Positions 46,101 to 53,614 of a DNA stretch of 64,000 nt are shown piece by piece; position 1 is the first letter of the stretch; every line of letters starts with the position of its first letter. Source of the stretch: an uncultured Flammeovirgaceae bacterium. GTDB taxonomy: Bacteria > Bacteroidota > Bacteroidia > Cytophagales > Cyclobacteriaceae. Made by a program: the position numbers and the translations under genes. The DNA lies in the NCBI GenBank assembly GCA_937883755.1, contig CAKZYA010000022.1:1-64000 (forward strand), given 5' to 3'. The notes under the pieces are model-generated. The model did not search any database and was not told the origin of the DNA. It saw only the letters and a list, made by a program, of their open reading frames with translations.

Positions 46101-46547
46101 GTACAATTGTATGAAGAACGAGCCGAAGCCAAGGGTGTTTCGTTAAAGAGACGAATCATGCCCAATAGTTTGGTTTATGGTGATCTGAATCAGGCGCGGG
46201 CAATTCTAAGAAATCTGGTAGGAAATGCTATTAAATTTACGAATCAAGATGACGCAATTGAGATTTTAAGTGAACCAAATGACTCAGGTGGTATGACTAT
46301 TATGGTGCGGGATACCGGAGTAGGTATGGACAGCGAGAAAGCTAGTGATTTGTTTAACATCCACCCAGAATCCACGGTTGGTACATCAGGAGAAAAAGGT
46401 ATCGGCCTAGGTTTAATATTAGCCCAGGAGTTTGTTGAGAAGAATGGTGGCAAAATATGGGTAGAGAGTAAGTTAGGGGAAGGCTCTACTTTCTATTTTA
46501 CGCTTCCCTTAGGTCATAAGGCTTCGGTCGCTACTATAATCACCTAA
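43197..46547 (+). CDS. Two-component-propeller sensor histidine kinase
   Basis: The 1116-residue protein has a signal/anchor helix (about 12-30), about 14 reg_prop units in periplasmic propellers (repeated IWVGT.NGLNRFD, LWIAT.GAVARYD, IWAGTHRGLYELD), a Y_Y_Y domain (about 740-810, HPEKNQYAFMLQGFEDDWNYVG), a membrane helix (about 830-848), a coiled coil, a HisKA domain with FSIISHDLRSPLASLQAI, and an ATPase domain (NLVGNAIKFTN, VRDTGVGMD, GEKGIGLGLILAQEFVEKNGG). It ends there, without the receiver and AraC domains of full hybrid (HTCS) proteins, so it needs a separate response regulator. No carbohydrate-utilisation genes flank it. Confidence 0.92.
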   Translation: MILNALPSIVYYRCYLFSVLTLLFLAGNGIDAKGRYLDPPDKPQLKFKQFLNGLSQSHALCIVQDSLGFIWVGTYNGLNRFDGVNFQVYEANDNDSTSLPDNRIYDLLIDQENNLWIATNGAVARYDYQTNSFVRYQFADEQQGVIVTRSLLSKSNGMIWAGTHRGLYELDEAGLQFTKVGNLDLSSLKSQVINKLYEDRLRQVWIGTAPGLYVLSAGDTVVQPILSADSQLASADIYDIIQDYRGDVWVSSWGNGLYRLRGNPLESPQIHHYTAEDNHPYSLQANRVFSLLEDNDHRLWIGTESRGLHLYVPQIDGFVTYEKDENENTALKSNSVWEIFQDDANRLWVGSYDQGVFLHDDFSSKFNVIRQGHGDNPRLGARTVSSFLEDGNNIWIGTDGGGISVWDRDNNTYRFYNHHPQDSRGLGSDAVLCLFRDSDNTIWVGTWNGGLNRFDSVSNDFETFMPEEGVPSLGGKNVNAIDEDAAGNLWIATWGEGVTRYQKSDGSFLNIKNSEGGDNLLSDNGTCDIEVDDLSGDIWVATFAGLDRISSLNDSTFTSRNYSYGNALESVSGNQITCIFEDTEHRIWVGTNNGLNIFNRQKEIFTKLFKHDGLPGNFIKAVIEDDKGQYWITTEKGLAKLEKSNNGWDITRYDQADGLQAKEFFVNSAYRASSGEILLGGINGFNYFYPDDIQPNPYLPKLQFTGFKLFNEDVTIGGKESPLQSDINATEQIVLRHDQSVFSIEYQGVSFTHPEKNQYAFMLQGFEDDWNYVGNQTMATYTNLDPGKYVFLLKGANNDNIWSATERKISIIILPPWWETWWARLLLFVFISFAILTALHVRLSVIKRQKKILENEVTLRTSEVMSQKREIEQQASLLTKTNEQKNRLFSIISHDLRSPLASLQAITTLLDPEILQKEDLENTRNEISQRINNLSDMMNGLLNWAKQQMEGEKTSPESFDLSTLSQEIVQLYEERAEAKGVSLKRRIMPNSLVYGDLNQARAILRNLVGNAIKFTNQDDAIEILSEPNDSGGMTIMVRDTGVGMDSEKASDLFNIHPESTVGTSGEKGIGLGLILAQEFVEKNGGKIWVESKLGEGSTFYFTLPLGHKASVATIIT

Positions 46548-46559
46548 GTAAAATGCCAC

Positions 46560-48734
46560 TCACTTGAGCCTGGGAGCAATAAAACTTCTGAATTGATCAA
46601 GGGGCGTAATTGAATCGGTTCGGAAAGTCAATTTATCTCGTACCCACTCACTAGCGCGTACAATAGCTCCTTTGTTTTGCTCTCGTTGATGAGAGGACCG
46701 TAAAAATTGATAGTACAAAACCAATTCTCTTAATTGTTCTTCACTTAGGGAGCTGCGTTCCTTCTTTCCAGAATAGAAAATAAACTCAATAGAATCAGTT
46801 TGGATGAAATTGGTATGAGTCAAAATTAAACTATCAAGGAACAGTGAAGATGGTAAAGTAACTACGGTACTTTGCGATTGATTTCTATTACGAACGTAAA
46901 AGATATTGTTTCCTGTCTTACTAGTGTAGGTACTATCCGAGTTGGTCACGCGTGAAAATGTAAAGAGTGTATCGGTAGTTAAGTATTTCCGTAGTGCCCT
47001 GGGATTGTAATAAAATGGGTGGCGTTGTTGAAACAGAAAAGTAGAATCTAAGCTATCGACTTTGAGATAATTGACGGTGGTAGTATCGTTCGTTATCCAG
47101 AAATCTAAAATAACCTCAGATGAATCAAGGCTATCTTCAAAAGCCGAGTTCGGAATACGTTTTACTAAAGTATCACCAATCAGTACATTCCGGTTTATAA
47201 GGTCACTGAGGGCAGTATTATATTCCATCATCAGTGCCAGCGAATCTTCGTACCAGAACCGAGGGGCTTTGTACGTAGAAAGATTAATAAGATTGCTATC
47301 TGAAGTAGTTTGCATATTCCAGCGGACTTGCTTAAGTAGCTTTTGTTCGTGTTGATCTACTACCGAATCCAATCTAATTTGGTAGGCTAGGGTAGAGTAG
47401 TAGTTGAATTTTTGCCGAGAGCCTTCAAAGTTCAGTTTCCGCAACCGCCGGAGCGATTGCCTACGGATACTATCTAGTTCAGTAGCTAACTGGGTATTCC
47501 GAGTTCGGTTAGTAACCGCTTGCCGGAGAGAATCAGCTCGTCGGGCTTCCTGAGCCAAGAGTGAATCTAGCAAAACGCCTTCATAGTAGTTGATAAACTC
47601 ATCTTCGGCGATTTCTTTAACGGTTTGGGTGAGAATATCATTATGGAAATAAACTTGCTGAATTTCTTGTCCGCTAACTAGCGAGAAAAAGCTTTTCAGA
47701 GTTTCTGCTCCCTGCTGCTGTGCCTGATTGATAATATTGGCCTGGTGAGCGTAAAAAACTAGCTTTTGAATGCAGTGCTCCTTTACTCGCTGGGCATCTT
47801 TAAAATTCACTTTGCCCTGGTAGTCAATAATCTCAAAACCCGGCACCGCTCGTTCTGGAATAAACCAAGGGTTAATATCGGCATTGAGAATCTGTGGTTC
47901 TAATCCAAAGAAATGCAGTTCTCCAGTTTCTTCATCCAGATAGAAAGAACTCTCATCGAGCTTACCAAAATCAAAGCCGGCTTTTACCCAACCTCGACCA
48001 ACTAATGCCAACCGCTTTTTTCGCTCCGCCCGAGACATTTCCGAAACTTGCTCTTGGTAGGTGAAGTCTTGAAAATTAGCAGCTAACGTAAATCCATCTT
48101 CAAGATAACGCTGAAAAGCTAAACCAGAATCTGCTTGATACTGAGTAGAAACCTCCTGGTAAAGATTGAGTAAGACCTCAGCTTCTGTGCGCGAATCTGG
48201 ATTCCAGTCGTCTTTTTCCAAGTGCTGATACTTTTCCCTCCACAGAAATTCAATAACGGGAAGATAGAACCTATTACCATTGAGACTATCTCGTAGATTG
48301 AGAAATTCTAGTTTTTCCAGAATATTGTTTCTGCTGACATTTTGCAGAACTGCTCGTCGCCAGCCATTTTTTCGATCATTCGTCGCTAAGTATTCTTCTT
48401 TGCGCTCATTTCGCGGTATTTGCTGGTACTGATGTAAGTCGTAGAGAGCATATTTTAATTCGGAATACAATTGATTGGCCTGCTGTTGCGGATTGCTTTC
48501 CTCAATGAGTACCAGCCTTGATTCATCGAGTGAGGAGATCACCTCTCCGTAGTATTCAGCCGTTACTAACTGCCCAATTTGTCGCACCTCGGTTACCATG
48601 TTGGTAGTTGTGCCCAATTGCAGACCGCTACCAAAAATACCAAAGGGGTTCAGCACAAACAATAAGAAGACCAATGCGATGATGAGCAGCGCATCGAGTA
48701 CAAATCGCCAGTTACTGAATAGCAGGCTAATCAT
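46560..48734 (-). CDS. Large membrane-anchored protein with DUF4230-like features
   Basis: The 724-residue protein has one N-terminal membrane helix (about 12-32) and otherwise soluble, Gln/Arg/Ser-rich sequence with predicted helices. Two stretches resemble DUF4230, the family of the neighbouring gene: TNMVTEVRQIGQLVTAEYYGEV (about 44-65), and GRGWVKAGFDFGKLDESSFYLDEETGELHFFGLEPQIL followed by a Lys/Glu-rich helix (about 246-330). They are separated by about 180 residues of insert. The last 350 residues match nothing I know. It is the final gene of a four-gene operon, overlapping the DUF4230 lipoprotein gene by 8 nt. Function unknown; co-location suggests it works with the peptidoglycan-cutting protein. 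Confidence 0.75.
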   Translation of the reverse strand: MISLLFSNWRFVLDALLIIALVFLLFVLNPFGIFGSGLQLGTTTNMVTEVRQIGQLVTAEYYGEVISSLDESRLVLIEESNPQQQANQLYSELKYALYDLHQYQQIPRNERKEEYLATNDRKNGWRRAVLQNVSRNNILEKLEFLNLRDSLNGNRFYLPVIEFLWREKYQHLEKDDWNPDSRTEAEVLLNLYQEVSTQYQADSGLAFQRYLEDGFTLAANFQDFTYQEQVSEMSRAERKKRLALVGRGWVKAGFDFGKLDESSFYLDEETGELHFFGLEPQILNADINPWFIPERAVPGFEIIDYQGKVNFKDAQRVKEHCIQKLVFYAHQANIINQAQQQGAETLKSFFSLVSGQEIQQVYFHNDILTQTVKEIAEDEFINYYEGVLLDSLLAQEARRADSLRQAVTNRTRNTQLATELDSIRRQSLRRLRKLNFEGSRQKFNYYSTLAYQIRLDSVVDQHEQKLLKQVRWNMQTTSDSNLINLSTYKAPRFWYEDSLALMMEYNTALSDLINRNVLIGDTLVKRIPNSAFEDSLDSSEVILDFWITNDTTTVNYLKVDSLDSTFLFQQRHPFYYNPRALRKYLTTDTLFTFSRVTNSDSTYTSKTGNNIFYVRNRNQSQSTVVTLPSSLFLDSLILTHTNFIQTDSIEFIFYSGKKERSSLSEEQLRELVLYYQFLRSSHQREQNKGAIVRASEWVRDKLTFRTDSITPLDQFRSFIAPRLK

Positions 48735-49338
48735 CAGCAGGCGGTTGAGTGAGATTTACTTTATCAATGAGCAGTTCGTCGCTACTAAATGAAATATATA
48801 CTTCATCGTAATTCAGTGAGCGAAGCAGCTGGCGTAGCAAAGTGCGAGTATGATTCTGGGTAGTTTCCACAATACCCATGTATTCTAAATTATTGCGAAT
48901 ATCAAGTTCAGCATCCCGGAAAAATAGCTCCTGATCAGCCACGCTAATAGAATTGAGAAACGCGCGAGGATCAGAGATAACGGTATCTTCTTGAAAGCTA
49001 CCCGGCGGATAAGAAAAGTTGACAATTTTGACCGGAGGAAGCTCCAAAGTAATCTTCCGCCCGTCAATCTGAATATCACTTTCTTCTATCTGAGACAAAT
49101 CAACCCCTGCCTTTATTTTAGCTTGAGAGTAAGCCAGAAATCGAGCCTCACTAAGTTTGATAAACCAGGCCAGCTTTTTAGTTTTGGTACCGTGAACAAT
49201 TTTCTCTACCGTAAATTCAGTAGTCGCTAAGTCACTGGCCTGCTGAATTTTCCCTACCACCAAACCCCGGTCTTCTTTCTGACAGGCCAATAGAAAGATC
49301 ATAATCACCCCAAAAAGAATGTGATTGAGCCAATTCAT
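48727..49338 (-). CDS. DUF4230 lipoprotein
   Basis: The 203-residue protein has a lipoprotein signal (lipobox FLLAC, Cys19) and a DUF4230 domain: VGKIQQASDLATTEFTVEKIVHGTK, then LSEARFLAYSQAKIKAGVDLSQIEESDIQIDGRKITLELPPVKIVNF and a helical C-terminal segment with RDAELDIRNNLEYMGIVETT. DUF4230 proteins occur across bacteria next to envelope genes; no function is established. It lies between the muramidase/amidase gene (4-nt overlap) and the second DUF4230-like gene (8-nt overlap). Confidence 0.85.
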   Translation of the reverse strand: MNWLNHILFGVIMIFLLACQKEDRGLVVGKIQQASDLATTEFTVEKIVHGTKTKKLAWFIKLSEARFLAYSQAKIKAGVDLSQIEESDIQIDGRKITLELPPVKIVNFSYPPGSFQEDTVISDPRAFLNSISVADQELFFRDAELDIRNNLEYMGIVETTQNHTRTLLRQLLRSLNYDEVYISFSSDELLIDKVNLTQPPADD

Positions 49339-51719
49339 ATTCTAAATTTGCGATTAATTTCCTGAATAAAAGAAAATAAGCAGCGAGCAATTCGGCGCTG
49401 TCCTTGCGGGCTTAGTAAAAACTCGGCTTCCAGCCGGTTGTCGTAGAAAAGGTTTTCTACCAAAAAGGCAGGTCCCCGGGTTTTGCGAAGCACATAAAAT
49501 GTTTCGCTCTGGTGCTCCTTCTCTTTGTCTTCATCACCATCAGTCATATCCTGCCGAAACCTGAATTCCGGAAATTCGCGTTTATACCATTTGGCCGCGA
49601 TAGTGGCTAGCTCGTCACTCTTGGTTTGACCTACACTGGTCCAGACTTCGAATCCAGTGGCATTTGAACCAGAGCCAGAGGTTTTGTTGCTAGCCGCATT
49701 ACTATGAATAGACAGAAAATAGTAATTTTTATTGCGGGAGTATAGCTGGTTAGCCACACTCACCCGTTCCTCGAGCGGGACATCGCTTTCTTCATCTACA
49801 GTAAGATTATGGTAGGGGATTCCCGCTTCGTCGAGCAGCTCAATCAGTTGTTGACCTATCTGACGGTTAATTACCCCCTCAAAGATTTCGGTGCCATCGT
49901 CAAAGGTATATTTCTTGCCTTTAGTCGTGTATTTTCCGTCAATCATACCGCCGTGTCCGGCATCAATAATGGGAATAAATCCGGTAGAAACCGCATCCGC
50001 TCCTTCATTATAAATATCTACGTATTTACGATACGCCGCCCGAAGCTTAACATCGTACTGATTTCGCTTGTAACCCGAACCATTGTAACCGTAGGCAAAA
50101 CGATCCCAGTCGTAGTTGCCCCGATTTTTCTCGGAGATGAAATCTATTAGCGGAATATTATCTACCCGCTTGGTTTTGATAAATGCTAGGAAATCGAGAA
50201 AATGATAATATTCGGACACCTCCTGTTTTTGCTCAAAATCTCGGTAGTCCCGATAAAATTGATCGTCAGGGTTTGCATCAAGCTTCACCCGGTCGCGCAG
50301 GTTATGTTCCAGATTTTCGCCCAGCATCTGAAATAGCCCCCAGGACGTAGCATAAACCGCGGCTTTGGGATCGATGGTGCGAGCTATATTTAATCTTTTG
50401 TATTCATCTTCCCCGCCCAGATAGTATTCCGTAGTCCAATTGGGGTAAACAATAGACGGATACCGCTGCTGCCATTTTGTGATTTCTGTCTCAGTAAAAC
50501 CCTGTTTTTTCAGCCAGTAGGTGAAACGATGCCCCTCGAACAGGATCTTAGGTTTACCGTTGGGCAAATGGCCTTTTCCAGAAGACTCAACTTCTATTAC
50601 TGCCCTAATTACTGGCATAGACAACTCAATTCCCTCTTCTTGAAGTTGCTCCAAGGCTTGCGTTATTTCCTCGTCGCTGAGCACCTTCATGTGTATATTA
50701 TCGCGAACCTGAACGAAGCCACCTTGTAAATCGGGAGAGTACGGTGACAGTATAGATTCAGACAAGCGTTCTTTAGCTTGGGTAAGTGGGGTAGGGGCGA
50801 TGGTGTTGACTTTTCCTTCTAGCTGGTCTAGTTCAAGGTTCTCAAGTTGGAGGAATCGGTCATCTGACTCTAGAGCAGTTGGTAGTTTCTCCGGTTTCCT
50901 TCCACCTTCATCATCTTTTACTTCAGGACGGTCAGTTGTCCATCTGCGCTGGAGATACTTGAGTGACTTATCTCCAAAGTAGAAAGCGATCATCATTAGA
51001 AAAGCTGTCTCGAAGAACTCGAACTGTTGACGAATCAGAGCCAGTTGATCGCCAGTGTAGTATTCGTTACCAAAGCTGACTATGAGTAGCGATAAGCCAC
51101 CCAAGAGTAGCGTAAACGCAATCATTCCTCGGACAGTACCGGGGGGTAGCCCGAAAGTTTGACTGCGGTAAGGGTTTTTGTCCGGAGCTTTTAAGTCCTC
51201 GGGGTTGACCGGAAAGCCCATCTTTTCTCGTTTGCGAGCAGATTCAATCTTTTCCCAATCTTCGTCGGTAAGCCCGTAATTGATATTATAATGATATACT
51301 GACCACATAAAGTAGCGCAGAAACACTGCTACCCAGACAACTGAAACTACTAAACCTAGAGCTTGAAATATATTTTCGTGCTGAAGGTAGACAAACAGTG
51401 CGCCCAAAAGCCCCGTCAGGGTAAGCACAATGGTAAGCAAACGCGTACCACTGAAAAAGAAATTATGATGAGGGTTGGGGCGGCCTTCACCCGAAGAGTA
51501 GTCAGTGCTGAGGTACCTAATTCCCAGCCACATGATAGTTCCAATAGCCGCAACGATGGCTAATCCAATGAATACTCCCCGTACATCGGGATTAACGCCA
51601 AAAGCAATCAAAAAAATGAAAGCAAGGGCAATCAGCAACGTACCACCAATTTGCAGGAGTAAGATTTTCATTGGCGAAGAAAGCCGTTGAAACCAGGGGA
51701 GATTATCGGGATTTTTCAT
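49335..51719 (-). CDS. Six-TM protein with N-acetylmuramidase and Amidase_3 domains
   Basis: The 794-residue protein joins three parts. Residues 1-255 contain about six membrane helices in pairs (17-41, 46-67, 92-112, 118-138, 196-215, 233-250). The last pair includes LPPGTVRGMIAFTLLL and IAFYFGDKSL. Residues 350-570 form a phage-endolysin-type N-acetylmuramidase (DUF3380): VIEVESSGKGHLPNGKPKIL with candidate catalytic Glu378, TSWGLFQMLGEN, and FAYGYNGSGYKRNQYDVKL. Residues 580-794 form an Amidase_3 N-acetylmuramoyl-L-alanine amidase with zinc ligands His589 (DAGHGG), Glu614 and His672 (SIHSNA) and catalytic Glu755. It should cut both the glycan strand and the stem peptide. No signal peptide is evident; the catalytic part follows helix six. 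Confidence 0.88.
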   Translation of the reverse strand: MKNPDNLPWFQRLSSPMKILLLQIGGTLLIALAFIFLIAFGVNPDVRGVFIGLAIVAAIGTIMWLGIRYLSTDYSSGEGRPNPHHNFFFSGTRLLTIVLTLTGLLGALFVYLQHENIFQALGLVVSVVWVAVFLRYFMWSVYHYNINYGLTDEDWEKIESARKREKMGFPVNPEDLKAPDKNPYRSQTFGLPPGTVRGMIAFTLLLGGLSLLIVSFGNEYYTGDQLALIRQQFEFFETAFLMMIAFYFGDKSLKYLQRRWTTDRPEVKDDEGGRKPEKLPTALESDDRFLQLENLELDQLEGKVNTIAPTPLTQAKERLSESILSPYSPDLQGGFVQVRDNIHMKVLSDEEITQALEQLQEEGIELSMPVIRAVIEVESSGKGHLPNGKPKILFEGHRFTYWLKKQGFTETEITKWQQRYPSIVYPNWTTEYYLGGEDEYKRLNIARTIDPKAAVYATSWGLFQMLGENLEHNLRDRVKLDANPDDQFYRDYRDFEQKQEVSEYYHFLDFLAFIKTKRVDNIPLIDFISEKNRGNYDWDRFAYGYNGSGYKRNQYDVKLRAAYRKYVDIYNEGADAVSTGFIPIIDAGHGGMIDGKYTTKGKKYTFDDGTEIFEGVINRQIGQQLIELLDEAGIPYHNLTVDEESDVPLEERVSVANQLYSRNKNYYFLSIHSNAASNKTSGSGSNATGFEVWTSVGQTKSDELATIAAKWYKREFPEFRFRQDMTDGDEDKEKEHQSETFYVLRKTRGPAFLVENLFYDNRLEAEFLLSPQGQRRIARCLFSFIQEINRKFRI

Positions 51720-52510
51720 ACAGGTTGTAGTTGGGCTTGTTCAAACCAGGTTTCGTCTAGGATGCGGACAGTCACTACCTCATCGGTTTTGAGCAACGCA
51801 CTAACTCTTTTATAAAATCGTTCAAAGGCCAGGCGGGAGTGAATAATCATTTTATCAGTGGCCGGCACTCCGGGAGAGGTCGCATTTACGCCGTCAGCAA
51901 TGAGTATACAGCCCTCAGTATCGCGATGGGTATTACCAATGTGGATGTAAATATTATTGAATTCCGGCACTTCCTTCAGCTCCAAGTGATAGGTGAACCA
52001 AGGAAAACGTTTGCGATAACTTATCGTTAGGGGAGTGTCTTGCTGGCGAAATGAGAGTTGGTAAGTTCCTGGGGGAATGCGGGTTTGGCCGGCTACTTTC
52101 TCTAACTGATGTGTATCTTCCAGCGTATAAGCAAAGAATTTTTTGCGGAAGAAAATAAGACCCAATGAAGTGTTACCGTCGTCGAGATACCGAAGAATGG
52201 TGATAGTACTTTCGGGGTAAGATGGATTCGCTTGTTCTTGTTGCTGTAGTTTATTTTCTAATTCAGCAAAACGGGGAGGGAGTTGAAAAGTAGGTGAAGC
52301 GTGGTCGCTTGGGCTGGCGATAGGTACCTTTGGCTTTGGTTTCACGATATTAGCTACTGCTTGAAACCCTCTTTCTAGTAGCAGCACAATGTAACCAATG
52401 AAGCCAACGACCCAGAGCCATATTTCTTCTAGTAGCTCCGGGTTGGTCAGGAACAACAGCAGGGCAACCGTTAGCAGGGCCACGAAAAGTAAAGCGGCGA
52501 AGTGTTTCAA
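51716..52510 (-). CDS. Membrane-anchored DUF5675 protein
   Basis: The 264-residue protein has two N-terminal membrane helices (about 4-22 and 30-48), a Pro-rich linker, and a DUF5675 domain from about 105: ITILRYLDDGNTSLGLIFF, YTLEDTHQLEKVAGQTRIPPGTYQLSF, and NNIYIHIGNTHRDTEGCILIAD. The DTEGCIL motif with the preceding His-x-Gly-Asn is the family hallmark and resembles the active-site arrangement of L,D-transpeptidases, which also use a conserved Cys; activity is not proven. DUF5675 genes often occur in phage lysis regions. It starts with TTG, is the first gene of the operon and overlaps the muramidase/amidase gene by 4 nt (ATGA). Confidence 0.85.
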   Translation of the reverse strand: MKHFAALLFVALLTVALLLFLTNPELLEEIWLWVVGFIGYIVLLLERGFQAVANIVKPKPKVPIASPSDHASPTFQLPPRFAELENKLQQQEQANPSYPESTITILRYLDDGNTSLGLIFFRKKFFAYTLEDTHQLEKVAGQTRIPPGTYQLSFRQQDTPLTISYRKRFPWFTYHLELKEVPEFNNIYIHIGNTHRDTEGCILIADGVNATSPGVPATDKMIIHSRLAFERFYKRVSALLKTDEVVTVRILDETWFEQAQLQPV

Positions 52511-52890
52511 GGTTGGTAGGTTGTTGTAACGACCTGCTAAATTTAATCAATTTAGCTAAATATCATCATTACAGATTTTATCAGTAGTAAATCAGGTAAA
52601 AAATTTGTCACCAAATTTGCCTAGAAAATTTGATTACTTCCATAATAACTCTAGAGGTCTGAGGCTAATAACGAGATTACTATCTCCTCTCAGAAACCAT
52701 CTTTCAAATAAAACTGAGCAAGTATTTTCACAATATTCTTATTCTCATCGATAAGCCTTGTTATTCGCAAATCGGTAAGGGTAGAGTAGGATAGATAAAA
52801 GACTAAACGGAATATTATTCCTGTCGTCCGTGCTATTACCTATTTAGGAGAAAGAATTATCTATGCACCGAAATAAAGATAGATTTTTTA
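52511..52890. other. 380-bp spacer between the peptidoglycan operon and the BLUF remnants
   Basis: This AT-rich divergent spacer contains the palindrome at 52536-52556 near the operon start and, at its right end, AGGAGAAAG about 40 nt before the first BLUF frame. TCTGAG and CTCAGA arms near 52660-52700 could form a weak hairpin. I see no further gene. Confidence 0.35.
52536..52556. promoter_or_regulatory. Interrupted palindrome upstream of the four-gene operon
   Basis: GCTAAATT and AATTTAGC form a perfect 8-bp inverted repeat with a 5-nt centre, 26 nt upstream of the TTG start of the DUF5675 gene. The position suits an operator or a 5'-leader hairpin. It is AT-rich, so chance is not excluded. 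Confidence 0.35.
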
Positions 52891-53375
52891 ATGAATGATT
52901 TTGCATTAGTATACTACAGCCGAGCGGCCTATCCATTCCAAAAAGAAGAACTATTAACACTGGCAAAAAGAGCTAGCGATCGTAATCATAGATTTAAAAT
53001 AACAGGTTCTCTACAGTATCGGAATGGATATTTTTTCAGTACATGGAAGGTGGCAAGTATTCAGTACTTTCTTTAATGGAAGCTATTGAGTAAGACCCTC
53101 GGCATACTGTCCTCCGAAAGATATACCTACCTAACCTAACTTCTCGTTATTTTGATTCTTGGTATGTATATCAGAATCGTAGCAAGTTTATTCAAAATGA
53201 CTTAATTGATCTGTTAGAAGTTATTTTAAAGAGGATAAATTCGGCGGTATTTAGCCAAGAGATAATACGGCGAAGAGTCTTGCGTTTGGTTATCAGGATT
53301 TCCTCTCTTTTTCACCAGAGAAGGCAATTAGAAGGATCTATTTTGAATATTTGTTGCGCAACCCTAAAATTATGA
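52891..53375 (+). pseudogene. Broken BLUF-domain photoreceptor gene
   Basis: The first 48 codons encode a BLUF domain start (FALVYYSRAAYPFQKEEL, ITGSLQYRNGYFF) that would bind FAD and sense blue light. A one-base deletion in the T-run at 53031-53036 shifts the frame. In the shifted frame the domain continues (QYMEGGKYSVLSLMEAIE), then meets an in-frame TAA at 53091 where a Lys or Glu codon is expected, and goes on as DPRHTVLRKIYLPNL...FDSWYV...LLEVILK. The full-length remnant is about 160 codons, the usual size of a short BLUF protein. Two independent lesions make it a pseudogene. It is adjacent to a second BLUF copy. Confidence 0.82.
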
Positions 53376-53440
53376 TTAGTAAGTTGAGTAATATCTTTCT
53401 TATATGTTACTTAGCTATTTAACAAGCAGTCGCTATTGTT

Positions 53441-53605
53441 ATGGGGATCTTTGCCGTAGTCTACTATAGCCAAGCGTGTTGTTCTTTCAGTGAAGAGCAG
53501 CTTATTACCTTAGCTCGTAAAGCAGAAGAGCGGAATCAGCGATTAGGTATTACAGGTTTTTTACAGTATCGGGATGGTCATTTCTTTCAGTATTTGGAGG
53601 GCGGT
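53441..53605 (+). pseudogene. BLUF-domain gene truncated by the IS element
   Basis: The intact N-terminal 55 codons (MGIFAVVYYSQACCSF..., ITGFLQYRDGHFFQYLEGG) cover the first half of a BLUF domain, including the FAD-contacting Tyr and the light-switching Gln in FFQYLEGG. The similarity stops at EGG, where the IS3-family element begins. The C-terminal half is not found on the other side of the element, so flanking DNA was lost. The copy is a close paralogue of the frame at 52891, arranged in tandem. Confidence 0.8.
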
Positions 53606-53614
53606 CTAGTCCGC

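Noticed and set aside
44326-46453. Several leftward frames of 60-80 residues within the sensor kinase gene
   Set aside because: They are antisense to clear propeller, HisKA and HATPase coding sequence and show no domain of their own.
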